Both the position numbers and the translations under genes were made by a program. This document shows, one piece after another, positions 22,850 through 33,250 of a stretch of DNA of 64,000 nucleotides. The stretch is from Cognatundibacterium squillarum (GTDB lineage Bacteria; Pseudomonadota; Gammaproteobacteria; Burkholderiales; Burkholderiaceae_D), in assembly GCF_014652435.1 (NCBI RefSeq), contig NZ_BMYU01000001.1, positions 124,001 through 188,000 on the forward strand. The letters are read 5' to 3'. Under the pieces are notes generated by a model that worked only from the letters and a program-made list of their open reading frames with translations, ran no database searches and had not been told where the DNA came from. Each line of letters begins with the position of its first letter. Position 1 is the first letter of the stretch.

Positions 22850-23272
22850 ATTTCGGCATGCGGAGGGGATTTCGGTACGACGTCATAGGCAACAGACGCG
22901 GCAAATACTGCAGGAGCATCGAAGGACGAACAAACGGGGCAGACCGGCGCTTGAAACACCAGCACGATGCATAGGCTCCCGATCTTGAAAAAGAGAAAGC
23001 CGCTAGGGCGGTAATCATCCCCTTCTTAATGGATGGCAGAAGTAGAAGACAGGGTTTTTAAAATGCAGGCCTGTTTCGCATGGAAACAGTCATCAATAAT
23101 TACAATTCGCTTGCTTGGCTACGCAACAGAAGGCAGCAGTGAGAAGCCGGAATCAAAGTCGGCTTATGATGTCGTCGCAATTGTTGCCTTCACCAGATGT
23201 TTAAACGGGTTTGCGGGACGGGGGTGCTTCTACAGATCCGTAACTGGTGCTATTTCAGGCAGAAAAGCCCGT

Positions 23273-23356
23273 AAATGCGGATTTTTGCATAGCAGTTCGC
23301 TTGTCGTCGGCAGAAAGTCCGGGCCTTGGAAAGTGCATGATGACGATCTTTGCACA
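23273..23356 (+). repeat. 84-bp dispersed repeat, copy C
   Basis: Plus-strand copy from AAATGCGGATTTTTGC through TTGTCGTCGGCAGAAAGTCC to ATGACGATCTTTGCACA, exactly 84 bases. It lies in the convergent gap between the immunity-like gene ending at 22849 and the pseudouridine synthase. The rest of that gap (22850-23272) has no supportable gene. Confidence 0.85.
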
Positions 23357-23373
23357 ATGCTTGCGCTGGTCAA

Positions 23374-23414
23374 AATAAAAAGCACTGCTTTCCGACCGGA
23401 AAAACAGTGCTTTT
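23374..23414 (-). terminator. Terminator after the pseudouridine synthase gene
   Basis: Hairpin AAAAGCACTG...CAGTGCTTTT with a short, partly paired middle (TTTCCGACCGGAAAAA). On the minus strand it is followed by TTTATTTTG. It ends the map-glnD-rlu series. Confidence 0.8.
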
Positions 23415-23501
23415 GTAAATTGCCTTGTACGGGACGATTGCTGTGACTGACTCCCTAATCCGTTCAGGCAGCATTAATGTGCATTTGCAAGAATGAGAGC
23501 G

Positions 23502-24248
23502 TCAGAATTGCTCATCATCGCGCAGATAGCGCCATTGACCTTCGGGTAAATTGCCCAGGCGGACATTGCCGATTCTGACCCGTTTCAGGCCAGTGACTTT
23601 CAAACCGACCATGTCGCACATGCGGCGAATCTGGCGCTTTCTGCCTTCTTTCAGAATGAAGCGGAGCTGATCATCGTTTTGCCACGTTACTTTTGCTGGC
23701 AACAGTTTTTTGCCGTCCATCATCAGACCGTGATTTAAGCGTTGCAGATCTGCGTCCGGCAGTTTGCCCGCTTTGGTGTAGCGGACGCGAACCAGATATT
23801 CTTTCTCGATTTCCGTTGTTTCACCGATCAGTTTTTTGGCGACACGGCCATCCTGTGTCAGCACCAGCAGTCCCACGGAATCAATATCCAGGCGTCCGGC
23901 CGGTACCAGGCTTTTTAACTGATCACGATGAAATTTCATCGGTGATTTGTCTTCTTCCCAGCGGTTTTCCGGCTTGATCAGTACGACTGCAGGCTGGTAG
24001 CCATCTTCAGCCTGTCCGCTGACGTAACCGACCGGTTTGTTAATCAGAATCGTGGCTTTGCGCGATTGTTCTGCCGAGGCTTGTTTTTCAATCGTGATTT
24101 TCTGGCTGGGCAATACTTTGCTGCCAAGTTCGGAAACGACCTTGCCATCTACTTTTACCCAGCCTTTGGCGATCCACTCATCGGCTTCTCTGCGTGAGCT
24201 TAAACCCAGTTCAGACATGCGTTTTGAGAGTCGGACTAATTCATTCAT
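23502..24248 (-). CDS. rRNA pseudouridine synthase, RsuA/RluF family
   Basis: A 248-residue enzyme with an N-terminal S4 RNA-binding domain ([20 protein letters not shown]) and a catalytic domain with the motif [15 protein letters not shown], in which Asp121 is the expected nucleophile. A later [16 protein letters not shown] segment is typical of the RluB/RluE/RluF/RsuA group. These enzymes turn uridine into pseudouridine in rRNA (RluF at position 2604 of 23S in E. coli). Length and sequence lean to RluF, but the site cannot be fixed from sequence. It starts six bases after glnD. Confidence 0.88.
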   Translation of the reverse strand: MNELVRLSKRMSELGLSSRREADEWIAKGWVKVDGKVVSELGSKVLPSQKITIEKQASAEQSRKATILINKPVGYVSGQAEDGYQPAVVLIKPENRWEEDKSPMKFHRDQLKSLVPAGRLDIDSVGLLVLTQDGRVAKKLIGETTEIEKEYLVRVRYTKAGKLPDADLQRLNHGLMMDGKKLLPAKVTWQNDDQLRFILKEGRKRQIRRMCDMVGLKVTGLKRVRIGNVRLGNLPEGQWRYLRDDEQF

Positions 24249-24254
24249 ATTTGT

Positions 24255-26810
24255 TTAATTAATTTTAAGTGCTTCAAGTAATTCAGTTTCAAACTGGATT
24301 TGTGTCTTTGGTGCCTGCAATGCTGCGCCATCAATAATAAATACGTCCTCAACACGCTCGCCCAGTGTCATCACTTTTGCGGTGTGCAGGTTGATTTTGT
24401 ATTTCGCCAGCAGATTGGCGACCGCATACAGTAAGCCGTTTCTGTCATTTGCAGTAATCGATAACAGGAAATAGCGACCACGCTCATCGGGGCGCAGATC
24501 CACACTCGGGGTAACCGGGAAGTGACGCGATAAACGCGAGAGCCTGCCGGGGTTCGGTGCTGACAGGGGAGCCTGACGAATCAGTGCATCGGTTAATTCA
24601 TGCTCAATCAAGGTGATGATGTCGCGGTATTGCTGAGCAAAATTCGGCTCGATAATCAGGAAAGAGTCCAGCGCGTAGCCGTTTTTGCAGGTGTGAATTT
24701 TGGCGTCAAGAATGCTGAAATTTTTTCCGTCAAAATAATTGCAGATACGTGCAAACAAATCCGGCTGATCTTTCAGGTATGCAGTCACCTGCAAGCCTTC
24801 GCCGATCGGTGCCAGACGACATTTAACGACCGGTGTTTCAGACCGTGTTTTATCGTGCAGCACACGGGTTTGCCACGCGATGTCGTTTGCATCGTGGCGC
24901 AGGAAGTAAGCGACATCGAGCTGCTTCCAGAATTCCTGATGGGCATCGTGCGGCAATCCGGCCAGACGCAGTGCTTTCAGGGCATCTTCCTGACGGTTAC
25001 GCAGTTCGCGGTCTTTGGTCGGCATTTCTCCGCCCAGTGCGCGCAGCGTCATCTTGTATAAGTCTTCGAGCAGTTTGCCTTTCCATGCATTCCAGACCTT
25101 CGGGCTGGTGCCACGAATATCGCAGACTGTCAGTAAATACAATGCTGTCAGATGGCGTTCGTCTTTGACCCGTTCCGCAAATGCCTGAATCACATCAGGA
25201 TCAGATAAATCCTGTTTCTGGGCAACTTGCGACATGGTCAGATGATTTTGCACCAGGAAAATCACCAGTTCAGTATTTTTGCGGTTCAGCCCGTGGTCGT
25301 AACAGAATTTACGTGCATCGGCCATACCGAGCTCTGAGTGGTCGCCGCCGCGACCTTTGGCGATATCGTGAAACAGTGCTGCGACATATAAAACCCATGG
25401 CTCATCAAAATCTGCCATCAGCTGGCTGCAGAACGGATATTCATGCGCATGTTCTGCCAGCGTAAAGCGGCGCAAATTCCGCACGACCATCAGGATATGC
25501 TGATCGACCGTATAAGCATGAAACAGATCGTGCTGCATTTGTCCGACAATCCGGCGGAAATTAGGCAGGTAGCGTCCCAGAATGCTCATCTGATTCATGC
25601 GTCGCAACGCATGTGTGATGCCACGCGGCGACTGAATCAGTTTTAAGAATAAAGCACGGTGAAAAATATTATGGCGGTACTCTGCATCAATTTTTACGCG
25701 GGCATGCCAGAGTGCACGCAGGGTGCGCGCTGTCATGCCTTTTAATTCGCTGTGCTGCGCCATCACCAGAAAGACTTCGAGCAGCGTTTCGGGATGCTGT
25801 TCAAACGTATCATCTTCCACGATGTCGATTAAGCCGTTCACTTCATTGAAATGCGGATGAATCGAACGGGGCGTGGTATCGCGCGGGAACAGTACCGCCT
25901 CGATATTTTGCAAGAGAATCTGATTCAGCTGCGTAACGGATTTTGCAGCCCAGTAATAGCGCTGCATCAGATATTCACTGGCGCGACGCGACTCTGTTGT
26001 ATGAAAACCGAGTGACTCTGCAATGGGTGTCTGGACATCAAATACCAGACGGTCTTCGCGCCGTTTTGTGTGCGTATGCAGACGGATACGGATATCTTTA
26101 AAGGCACGTTCGTTGCGCTTCAACTGGCGGGCTTCGGTATCGGTGATCAGGCCACGAACTGCCAGTTCATGCCATGAATTACCAAGGTTGGCGGCTTTTG
26201 CTACCCATAAAATGACTTGCAAATCCCGCAGTCCGCCCGGGCTTTCTTTGCAGTTCGGTTCCAGACTGTAAGGTGTGTCCTCATATTTAACATGCCGCTG
26301 CTGCATTTCCAGAAGCTTTTCCTCGAAAAACTTTTGCGGATTCATGGCGTCGGCGTAGCGCTGTTGCAGATCACGGAACAGTTTGCGGCTGCCGCAGATA
26401 TAGCGCGCTTCCAGCATGCTGGTCTGAATCGTGATATCCGTCGCTGCTTCGCTCAGGCATTCTTCGATTGTCCGTACACTGTGTCCGATGTCGAGCCCGA
26501 TATCCCACAGTGACTGGATCAGATTTTCCAGTTTGCCGGCAGTGGTTTTGTCCGGACTGGCTGGCAGTAAAATCAGAACGTCAACGTCTGAATGCGGAAA
26601 CAGCTCACCACGGCCATAACCGCCGACGGCGATCAGAGCGATATCCGAGGGGAATTCGCTCTGTTTCCAGATTTGCTGCAAAGTTTGATCAACATTTTTG
26701 CAGAGCTTTTCCAGTAGTGCATCCGGACGCGACCGCAGCGTATATCCGCTAATGGCTTCCTGTTGCGCGCGCCGGAGATTATCTCTGAGCAAAATAATAT
26801 TGTTGACCAT
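24255..26810 (-). CDS. glnD: [Protein-PII] uridylyltransferase/uridylyl-removing enzyme
   Basis: An 851-residue bifunctional nitrogen sensor that adds UMP to PII when glutamine is low and removes it when high. Domains in order: nucleotidyltransferase (GGYGRGEL at 63-70, metal aspartates in SDVDVL at 75 and 77), a GlnD linker, an HD phosphohydrolase (FHDIAKGRGGDHSELG near residues 478-492), and two C-terminal ACT domains (VTAYLKDQPDLFARICNYF; LLSITANDRNGLLYAVANLL). All key motifs are present. It sits between map and the pseudouridine synthase, as map-glnD does widely. Confidence 0.97.
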   Translation of the reverse strand: MVNNIILLRDNLRRAQQEAISGYTLRSRPDALLEKLCKNVDQTLQQIWKQSEFPSDIALIAVGGYGRGELFPHSDVDVLILLPASPDKTTAGKLENLIQSLWDIGLDIGHSVRTIEECLSEAATDITIQTSMLEARYICGSRKLFRDLQQRYADAMNPQKFFEEKLLEMQQRHVKYEDTPYSLEPNCKESPGGLRDLQVILWVAKAANLGNSWHELAVRGLITDTEARQLKRNERAFKDIRIRLHTHTKRREDRLVFDVQTPIAESLGFHTTESRRASEYLMQRYYWAAKSVTQLNQILLQNIEAVLFPRDTTPRSIHPHFNEVNGLIDIVEDDTFEQHPETLLEVFLVMAQHSELKGMTARTLRALWHARVKIDAEYRHNIFHRALFLKLIQSPRGITHALRRMNQMSILGRYLPNFRRIVGQMQHDLFHAYTVDQHILMVVRNLRRFTLAEHAHEYPFCSQLMADFDEPWVLYVAALFHDIAKGRGGDHSELGMADARKFCYDHGLNRKNTELVIFLVQNHLTMSQVAQKQDLSDPDVIQAFAERVKDERHLTALYLLTVCDIRGTSPKVWNAWKGKLLEDLYKMTLRALGGEMPTKDRELRNRQEDALKALRLAGLPHDAHQEFWKQLDVAYFLRHDANDIAWQTRVLHDKTRSETPVVKCRLAPIGEGLQVTAYLKDQPDLFARICNYFDGKNFSILDAKIHTCKNGYALDSFLIIEPNFAQQYRDIITLIEHELTDALIRQAPLSAPNPGRLSRLSRHFPVTPSVDLRPDERGRYFLLSITANDRNGLLYAVANLLAKYKINLHTAKVMTLGERVEDVFIIDGAALQAPKTQIQFETELLEALKIN

Positions 26811-26825
26811 GGTAGCTTTCGTAAC

Positions 26826-27635
26826 TTATTTCAGTGTGATGAAATCCGGCAGAGCAGGGTAGCCATCTGACATCGTCAGTACTTCGAAACCATCTTCTGT
26901 GACGACGATGGTATGTTCCCATTGTGCCGACAGGCTGCGGTCTTTGGTTTTTACTGTCCAGCCATCCGGCATGGTTTTGATGTCGCGCTTACCGGCATTG
27001 ATCATCGGTTCAATGGTGAAGATCATGCCAGCTTCCAGTTTTTCCATGGTGCCGGGTTTGCCGTAATGCATCACTTGCGGCGCCTCGTGGAAAATCTTGC
27101 CGATGCCATGACCGCAGAATTCACGCACAACGCTGTATCCGGCTTTTTCAGCGTGTTGCTGAATGGCGAAGCCGATATCACCAAGATGTACGCCGGGCTT
27201 CACTTTGGCGATCCCGATCCACAGACATTCATAAGTAATTTGAGAAAGCCGTTTCGCCAGAATGGATGTATTGCCAACATGGAACATGCGGCTGGTATCG
27301 CCGTGATAACCGTCTTTGATGACAGTGACGTCAATATTGACGACGTCGCCGTCTTTCAGTGCTTTGTCATTCGGAATGCCATGGCAAATGACATCATTCA
27401 CCGAAGTGCAGACGGATTTCGGATACGGCGTATAGCCCGGCGGACAGTAATTTAACGGTGCAGGTACCGTACCCTGAACATTCACCATGTAGTCATGGCA
27501 CAGTTTGTCGAGTTCGGCTGTTGTGATGCCGGGTTTGACGAAAGGGGTGATGTAATCGAGAACTTCTGAGGCGAGACGACCGGCGACGCGCATGCCTGCG
27601 ATGTCTTCGGCGGTTTTAATGGTGATTGATTCCAT
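26826..27635 (-). CDS. map: Methionine aminopeptidase type I
   Basis: A 269-residue metallopeptidase removing the initiator methionine. The five metal ligands are visible: two aspartates (VVNIDVTVIKDGYHGDTSRMF, here split as NIDVTV and HGDTSR), His in FCGHGIGK and two glutamates in FTIEPMIN and QWEHTIVV. The frame is open up to 27710, but MESITIKTAEDIAGMR at 27635 is the family start. It is divergent from rpsB across a shared regulatory region, the usual arrangement in proteobacteria. Confidence 0.95.
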   Translation of the reverse strand: MESITIKTAEDIAGMRVAGRLASEVLDYITPFVKPGITTAELDKLCHDYMVNVQGTVPAPLNYCPPGYTPYPKSVCTSVNDVICHGIPNDKALKDGDVVNIDVTVIKDGYHGDTSRMFHVGNTSILAKRLSQITYECLWIGIAKVKPGVHLGDIGFAIQQHAEKAGYSVVREFCGHGIGKIFHEAPQVMHYGKPGTMEKLEAGMIFTIEPMINAGKRDIKTMPDGWTVKTKDRSLSAQWEHTIVVTEDGFEVLTMSDGYPALPDFITLK

Positions 27636-27732
27636 GCTGATAACAATTGATCCGACCACGCTGGTACGGGTTTTTAAAAGTATCATTATAGACGAGCCGG
27701 TGCCAACCACCTATGCGAAGCGATTACAATGC

Positions 27733-27762
27733 TTGAGTATTACTCTGTTTTCGTAGTAGAAT
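27733..27762 (+). promoter_or_regulatory. Probable rpsB promoter
   Basis: TTGAGT (27733-27738) and TAGAAT (27757-27762) are spaced by 18 bases and lie about 130 bases before the rpsB start. This leaves room for a leader. The call rests on consensus similarity only. Confidence 0.45.
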
Positions 27763-27835
27763 CGATGGTTAGCTTGAATTGTGATTGTCATTCTCGCGAA
27801 ACAAATTTTCTGTTTAATCATCGAATCTGGTCAAA

Positions 27836-27893
27836 AAGGGTGTCCGTCAGCGGATAACTGACCGGGTTCAAGACCTAACCCTGGAGATATTAA
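27836..27893 (+). promoter_or_regulatory. Structured rpsB leader, likely S2 autoregulatory
   Basis: Just before rpsB, an inner stem GTCAG/CTGAC (27846-27850 with 27858-27862) is nested inside GGGT/AACCC pairing (27838-27841 with 27877-27881), and TGGAG follows immediately. Placement of a nested hairpin touching the ribosome site resembles S2-binding rpsB leaders known in gammaproteobacteria, in which free S2 represses rpsB-tsf translation. The resemblance is by position and fold, not by matched sequence. Confidence 0.45.
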
Positions 27894-28640
27894 ATGTCCG
27901 TAACAATGCGTGAAATGCTGGAAGCAGGCGTCCACTTTGGTCACCAAACCCGTTTCTGGAACCCGAAAATGGCACCGTTCATTTTTGGTCACCGCAACAA
28001 GATTCACATCATCAACCTGGAAAAAACTCTGGGTATGTATCAGGAAGCGATGAAGTTCATTCGTCAGCTCTCCGCTAACCGTGGCACAGTTCTGCTGGTT
28101 GGTACTAAGCGTCAATCCCGTGACATCATCTCCGGTGAAGCTCAGCGTGCAGGCATGCCTTTCGTTGATCAGCGCTGGTTGGGTGGTATGCTGACTAACT
28201 TCAAAACTGTGAAATCTTCTATCAAACGCCTGAAAGATATGGAAGTGGCGATGGAAGACGGTACAGTTGAAAAAATGTCCAAAAAAGAAGCGCTGATGTT
28301 CCAGCGTGAAATGGAAAAACTGCAAAAATCCATCGGCGGTATCAAGGATATGGGCGGTATTCCTGACGCAATTTTCGTTGTTGACGTTGGCTACCACAAA
28401 GGTGCTGTTACTGAAGCAGCGAAACTGGGCATCCCTGTGATTGGTGTTGTTGATACCAACCACTCTCCTGAAGGTGTTGCATACGTTATCCCTGGTAACG
28501 ATGACTCTTCTAAAGCAATCGCTCTGTACGCACGTGGTGTTGCTGATGCGATTCTGGAAGGCCGTGCTAATGCAGTTAACGAAGTTCTGGAAGCTGTAAA
28601 ACCAGACGCAGAAGAATTCGTTGAAGTAGAACAGGCTTAA
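27894..28640 (+). CDS. rpsB: 30S ribosomal protein S2
   Basis: A 248-residue S2 protein. Diagnostic segments are [23 protein letters not shown], shortened, [17 protein letters not shown], and [17 protein letters not shown]2 binds late to the 30S subunit next to S1. Codon choice is restricted, as in highly expressed genes. It precedes tsf; a hairpin between them may reduce read-through. Confidence 0.98.
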   Translation: MSVTMREMLEAGVHFGHQTRFWNPKMAPFIFGHRNKIHIINLEKTLGMYQEAMKFIRQLSANRGTVLLVGTKRQSRDIISGEAQRAGMPFVDQRWLGGMLTNFKTVKSSIKRLKDMEVAMEDGTVEKMSKKEALMFQREMEKLQKSIGGIKDMGGIPDAIFVVDVGYHKGAVTEAAKLGIPVIGVVDTNHSPEGVAYVIPGNDDSSKAIALYARGVADAILEGRANAVNEVLEAVKPDAEEFVEVEQA

Positions 28641-28679
28641 TTGTTTTTGTAATCCGTCCGGCGTCAGCCGGATAAAAAT

Positions 28680-28708
28680 CGGGGCTACTTAAGGTCGCCC
28701 CTTTTTTT
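28680..28708 (+). terminator. Hairpin terminator or attenuator between rpsB and tsf
   Basis: GGGGC...GCCCC stem with inner ACTTAAGGT pairing, followed by seven T. Since tsf normally shares the rpsB transcript, it probably acts as a partial terminator. Confidence 0.7.
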
Positions 28709-28759
28709 AACCAAAATTTGATTCTGGCACGGTTTGTGTCACTAGATTAGGAGAAAAAC

Positions 28760-29644
28760 ATGGCAGCAATTACAGCAGCGATGGTAGCGGAACTGCGCGC
28801 AAAAACTGATGCGCCGATGATGGAATGTAAAAAAGCGCTGACAGAAGCTGAAGGCAACATGGATCGTGCAGAAGAAATTCTGCGTGTAAAGCTGGGTAGC
28901 AAAGCTTCTAAAGCAGCTTCCCGTATTACTGCAGAAGGCGTTGTTGCAGCTTATGTCTCCGGCAACGTAGGCGCGCTGATCGAAGTTAACTGCGAAACCG
29001 ACTTCGTTACTAAAAATGACGACTTCATCGCTCTGGCTAACACTTGCGCGAAACTGGTTGCAGAACACAATCCTGCAGACGTAGCAGCGCTGAACGCACT
29101 GCCACTGGATGGCAAAACTGTTGACGAAGTACGTGCAGCACTGGTTGGTAAAATCGGTGAAAACATGTCCATCCGTCGTTTCAAACGTTTTGAAACAACT
29201 GCTAAACTGGCTTCTTACCTGCACGGTTCCCGTATCGGTGTAATGGTTGAATTTGATGGTGCTGATGATCAGGTTGGTAAAGATCTGGCAATGCACATCG
29301 CTGCGATGAAACCAGTTGCTGTTTCCGGCGCAGACGTTCCTGCAGATCTGATCGAGAAAGAGCGCTCTGTTGCAGAACAGAAAGCGGCTGAATCCGGCAA
29401 GCCAGCAGATATCGTTGCAAAAATGGTTGAAGGTTCTGTTCAGAAATTCCTGAAAGAAGTTTCTCTGCTGAACCAGTCTTTCGTTAAAAACGATAAGCAA
29501 ACTGTTGAGCAAATGCTGAAAGCTGCTGATTCCAGCGTGAAGTCTTTCGTAATGTTTGTAGTTGGTGAAGGCATCGAGAAGAAAGTTGATGACTTCGCAG
29601 CTGAAGTTGCAGCGCAGGTTGCTGCAGCAAAACAAGCGAACTAA
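28760..29644 (+). CDS. tsf: Elongation factor Ts
   Basis: A 294-residue guanine-nucleotide exchange factor for EF-Tu. The N-terminal UBA-like domain contains the EF-Ts hallmark [20 protein letters not shown], and the core domain contains [18 protein letters not shown] lies before the ATG (AGATTAGGAG). A strong terminator follows, separating the rpsB-tsf unit from pyrH. Confidence 0.98.
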   Translation: MAAITAAMVAELRAKTDAPMMECKKALTEAEGNMDRAEEILRVKLGSKASKAASRITAEGVVAAYVSGNVGALIEVNCETDFVTKNDDFIALANTCAKLVAEHNPADVAALNALPLDGKTVDEVRAALVGKIGENMSIRRFKRFETTAKLASYLHGSRIGVMVEFDGADDQVGKDLAMHIAAMKPVAVSGADVPADLIEKERSVAEQKAAESGKPADIVAKMVEGSVQKFLKEVSLLNQSFVKNDKQTVEQMLKAADSSVKSFVMFVVGEGIEKKVDDFAAEVAAQVAAAKQAN

Positions 29645-29652
29645 GGCGAATA

Positions 29653-29682
29653 AAAAAACGGGCCCCAAAGGCCCGTTTTTTT
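29653..29682 (+). terminator. Rho-independent terminator after tsf
   Basis: AAACGGGCC/GGCCCGTTT stem with a short loop, then a T run. Confidence 0.93.
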
Positions 29683-29781
29683 AAGGGTAAGCCTGCGTTG
29701 CAGGATGATTCGGATTGCAGTTTGTCTGGCAGTCAGCATTCCAAATCATTTCAATCAACTAATTTCCAGAAGGAGTCTGTG

Positions 29782-30498
29782 ATGACGAAACCAGCTTATA
29801 AGCGTGTACTCTTAAAACTTTCTGGTGAAGCGCTGATGGGCGATGACCCTTTTGGCATCAATCGCGCTACTATCGAACGTATGGTTGCTGACGTGGCAGA
29901 AGTATCCCGCATGGGCGTGGAACTGGCTATCGTTATCGGCGGCGGTAATATTTTCCGTGGCGTAGCACCTGGTGCTCAGGGCATGGATCGTGCAACGGCA
30001 GACTATATGGGTATGCTGGCAACTGTCATGAATTCTCTGGCGCTTGCCGATGCAATGCGTCAGGTAGGCATTACAGCCCGCGTGATGTCAGCGATCGCAA
30101 TTGATCAGGTCGTTGAGCCTTACGTTCGCCCTAAAGCATTGCAGTATCTTGAAGAAGGTAAAGTTGTGGTGTTCGCAGCAGGTACAGGCAATCCATTCTT
30201 TACGACAGACACCGCTGCAGCTTTGCGCGGTTCTGAAATTGGTGCGGAAATTGTTCTGAAAGCGATGAAAGTGGATGGTGTTTATACTGCGGATCCTAAA
30301 AAAGATCCGACAGCAACACGCTTTTCTACAATTTCATTTGACGAAGCTATTTCCCGTCACTTGCAAGTCATGGATGCGACTGCATTTGCATTGTGCCGCG
30401 ACCAGAAGCTGCCAATCAAAGTTTTCTCCATTGTGAAGCCGGGTGCGTTGAAAAACCTGATTCTGGGTGAAGACGAAGGCACACTTGTGCACGTATAA
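29782..30498 (+). CDS. pyrH: Uridylate kinase
   Basis: A 238-residue amino-acid-kinase-fold UMP kinase making UDP. Family motifs are [12 protein letters not shown] at the N-terminus, [10 protein letters not shown], and [16 protein letters not shown]. The start is the ATG at 29782, preceded by AGAAGGAG; the frame is open further upstream but with no ribosome site. It leads the pyrH-frr pair. Confidence 0.97.
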   Translation: MTKPAYKRVLLKLSGEALMGDDPFGINRATIERMVADVAEVSRMGVELAIVIGGGNIFRGVAPGAQGMDRATADYMGMLATVMNSLALADAMRQVGITARVMSAIAIDQVVEPYVRPKALQYLEEGKVVVFAAGTGNPFFTTDTAAALRGSEIGAEIVLKAMKVDGVYTADPKKDPTATRFSTISFDEAISRHLQVMDATAFALCRDQKLPIKVFSIVKPGALKNLILGEDEGTLVHV

Positions 30499-30565
30499 TT
30501 GCATGTTTGTTAGTTCATAGTAATGAATGCCACTGCGGTGCGGTGGCAGATGTATGGAGGGCGGT

Positions 30566-31126
30566 ATGACCGTTGCAGATATTAAGAAAAGCAGTGAACA
30601 GAAGATGCAGAAGTCGATTGAGACCCTGAAGGCGGACCTCGCAAAAGTGCGTACTGGTCGTGCCCATACAGGTATTCTCGATCACGTGATGGTAGATTAC
30701 TACGGCAGCCCGACCGCAATCGGTCAGGTGGCTAATCTGACCCTGATCGACGCACGTACGATCGGTGTTCAGCCTTGGGAAAAGAAGATGCTGTCCGCAA
30801 TCGAAAAAGCGATTCGTGATTCAGATCTGGGTCTGAACCCGTCTTCTCAGGGTGATATGATTCGTGTTCCTACGCCGGCTCTGACCGAAGAGCGTCGTAA
30901 AGAGCTGGTGAAGCTGGTTAAGTCTGAGGGCGAAGGCGCGAAAATTGCGGTCCGCAATATTCGTCGTGATGCAAACGAAGGCTTGAAAAAACTGCTGAAA
31001 GACAAAGCCTGTTCCGAAGATGATGAGCGTCGTGCACAGGATGACGTACAAAAGCTGACGGACAAATTTGTCGCTGAAATCGACAAGATTCTTGCCGAAA
31101 AAGAAAAAGACGTGATGACAGTCTGA
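30566..31126 (+). CDS. frr: Ribosome recycling factor
   Basis: A 186-residue RRF that, with EF-G, splits the post-termination ribosome. Signature segments are [20 protein letters not shown] and [17 protein letters not shown]. The ATG at 30566 has a strong site GGAGGGCGG. Normally uppS follows; here only about 100 bases with a terminator-like hairpin separate it from cdsA. Confidence 0.97.
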   Translation: MTVADIKKSSEQKMQKSIETLKADLAKVRTGRAHTGILDHVMVDYYGSPTAIGQVANLTLIDARTIGVQPWEKKMLSAIEKAIRDSDLGLNPSSQGDMIRVPTPALTEERRKELVKLVKSEGEGAKIAVRNIRRDANEGLKKLLKDKACSEDDERRAQDDVQKLTDKFVAEIDKILAEKEKDVMTV

Positions 31127-31149
31127 TCGCGGCTGTTGTTTGAACCATT

Positions 31150-31207
31150 AACGAGCTCGAAGCAATTCCTGACGAAGCGGAACTGTTTTGCAGCTCGTTT
31201 TTATTTT
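31150..31207 (+). terminator. Terminator-like branched hairpin after frr
   Basis: Outer stem AACGAGCT/AGCTCGTT (31150-31157 with 31192-31199) encloses a smaller stem (TTCC/GGAA) and is followed by a T-rich run (TTTTTATTTT). It sits where uppS lies in related genomes. Confidence 0.65.
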
Positions 31208-31225
31208 GTACTTTTCAGCTTATCC

Positions 31226-32065
31226 ATGCTCATACCTCGTGTAATCACAGCACTCGCATTGCTTGCTTTGCTACTGCCGACTTTGTTTCTGGGAAACCAG
31301 ATCCTCTTTACCGTTGTTATTTCTGTCTTTTTTGGCGCAGCCATTTGGGAGACTCAGCGGCTTTTTAAGAAGCGATTCGCCCTTCCGGTGGGTATTAGCT
31401 GGGGATTGTTAATGGCATATTTAGCCTGGCATTTTCAGGCGTTTATGGGTGACACAGCGAATAAAGTCCCGCAGGTACTGTTTGCAATGAGTGCTGCTTT
31501 CTGGGTTGTGCGTATCCTTCCTTTGCTGAAAAAAGGCATGCCGGAGCAGGGTAGTTATGCATACAGCGCGATTTCTACTATGTACACACTGACAGTGTTT
31601 ACATGCTTTATGGCTATCGCAATGTTTTATTTTAAGCATTCTGCTGTATACCTGTTATCTGTTATGGCACTGGTCTGGATTGCTGATATCGGCGCCTATT
31701 TCTCGGGAAAAGCTTTCGGGAAACGCAAACTCGCACCGACAATTTCTCCGGGTAAATCCTGGGAGGGCGCAATCGGTGGCGGGATTGCAGTGCTGTTGAT
31801 CGCCGCTGCATCGGTGCATGTTCCTGTGCTTGCGGATAGTTTCACAGTCCATTTGGTAGCGCGGTTTGGTTGGTGGGCGACTGTTGCTTTACTGATTTTG
31901 CTGGTTGCGACTAGCATCACTGGCGATTTGTTTGAGTCCATGCTGAAGCGTCGTGCCGGAATGAAGGATAGTAGTCAGCTGTTACCGGGACATGGCGGTG
32001 TGCTTGATCGTGTAGATGCATTAGTACCTGTTCTCCCGTTAGCAATGTTAATAGATTTGTTGTGA
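31226..32065 (+). CDS. cdsA: Phosphatidate cytidylyltransferase
   Basis: A 279-residue multi-pass inner-membrane enzyme making CDP-diacylglycerol from phosphatidate and CTP. The C-terminal CDP-synthase signature reads [20 protein letters not shown] then LDRVD, with the conserved Lys-Asp and Pro-Gly-His-Gly residues. About eight helices are predicted. The ATG at 31226 ([18 protein letters not shown]) is the family start although its ribosome site is weak; the frame opens at a TTG at 31136. dxr overlaps its stop. Confidence 0.95.
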   Translation: MLIPRVITALALLALLLPTLFLGNQILFTVVISVFFGAAIWETQRLFKKRFALPVGISWGLLMAYLAWHFQAFMGDTANKVPQVLFAMSAAFWVVRILPLLKKGMPEQGSYAYSAISTMYTLTVFTCFMAIAMFYFKHSAVYLLSVMALVWIADIGAYFSGKAFGKRKLAPTISPGKSWEGAIGGGIAVLLIAAASVHVPVLADSFTVHLVARFGWWATVALLILLVATSITGDLFESMLKRRAGMKDSSQLLPGHGGVLDRVDALVPVLPLAMLIDLL

Positions 32066-33249
32066 AGAATTCTGAAATGCAGAACGTAACGATACTAGGC
32101 TCTACCGGTTCAATAGGTGTTTCTACGCTGGATGTGATCGGGCGTCACACTGAAAAATATGCTGTTTTTGCGCTGACTGCCCATCAGCAAGTGGAAAAGC
32201 TGTTCGAACAATGCGTGCAATTTAAGCCGAAGTTCGCTGTGCTGGGTAAAGCTGAAGCCGCGAATCAACTGAAACAGAAACTGGATGCCGCTGGTGTCAG
32301 CGGTACCGCAGTGTTGTACGGTGAGCTTGCACTGTCCGAGGTGGCGTCCGATCCGGAATGCCATATCGTGATGGCTGCGATTGTTGGCGCTGCCGGATTG
32401 AAGCCAACACTGGCGGCTGCGCGGGCTGGCAAAAAGGTGCTGCTCGCCAATAAAGAAGCACTGGTCATGTCAGGGCAGATTTTTATGGATGCAATTGCTG
32501 CCAGTGGTGCAGCTTTGTTGCCGATTGACAGTGAGCATAATGCCGTGTTTCAGTGCCTTCCTGCAGAAAAGCGTGCTTATGATACAAATCTTGGCGTGAC
32601 TAAAGTACTGCTGACCGCTTCCGGTGGGCCTTTCCTGAAACGGGATGTGTCAACCTTAGATGCGGTTACGCCTGAAGAGGCAGTTGCACATCCGAACTGG
32701 GTTATGGGGAGAAAGATCTCGGTGGACTCTGCAACGATGATGAATAAGGGGCTGGAAGTCATCGAGGCTCACTGGCTGTTTGGTGCACCTGCAGATCAGA
32801 TCGAAGTTGTGATTCATCCGCAGAGCGTAATCCATTCTATGGTTTCTTATTCAGACGGCTCGGTGCTGGCGCAATTAGGTAATCCTGATATGCGCACACC
32901 AATTGCCTACGGTCTTGCTTACCCTGAACGAATCGCTTCCGGTGTTGCACCTTTAGATTTGGTGAAAGTCGGGCAGTTGCAATTTTATGACGCGGATTTC
33001 GTCCGCTTCCCGTGCCTTGATCTCGCATATACGGCACTGAGAACCGGTGGCACCGCGCCAGCGATTCTGAATGCGGCGAATGAAGTTGCGGTAGAAGCGT
33101 TTTTGCAGCGGAAAATCGGTTTCCGCGATATTGATAAGCTGATCGCACATGCTTTGGATAGTGTTGAATCCGGGGCTGCAGATACACTGGATGGTATTCT
33201 GGATGCGGATCGTCGTGCGCGTGAATTTACTGTGAGCCGGATCAGCTGA
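32062..33249 (+). CDS. dxr: 1-deoxy-D-xylulose 5-phosphate reductoisomerase
   Basis: A 395-residue NADPH-dependent enzyme, second step of the MEP isoprenoid pathway. The Rossmann motif is [38 protein letters not shown] and [18 protein letters not shown] hold substrate- and metal-binding residues. A GTG at 32062 overlaps the cdsA stop; an ATG at 32077 is the other candidate start. rseP follows after one base. Confidence 0.97.
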   Translation: MKNSEMQNVTILGSTGSIGVSTLDVIGRHTEKYAVFALTAHQQVEKLFEQCVQFKPKFAVLGKAEAANQLKQKLDAAGVSGTAVLYGELALSEVASDPECHIVMAAIVGAAGLKPTLAAARAGKKVLLANKEALVMSGQIFMDAIAASGAALLPIDSEHNAVFQCLPAEKRAYDTNLGVTKVLLTASGGPFLKRDVSTLDAVTPEEAVAHPNWVMGRKISVDSATMMNKGLEVIEAHWLFGAPADQIEVVIHPQSVIHSMVSYSDGSVLAQLGNPDMRTPIAYGLAYPERIASGVAPLDLVKVGQLQFYDADFVRFPCLDLAYTALRTGGTAPAILNAANEVAVEAFLQRKIGFRDIDKLIAHALDSVESGAADTLDGILDADRRAREFTVSRIS

Positions 33250-33250
33250 T

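Noticed and set aside
23033-23446. A 137-residue frame before the pseudouridine synthase terminator
   Set aside because: Contains repeat copy C and half of a terminator, so it is not coding.
28742-29668. A 308-residue open frame antisense to tsf
   Set aside because: It mirrors tsf exactly, is rich in Cys/Phe/Asn as expected for the complement of a codon-biased gene, and has no ribosome site.
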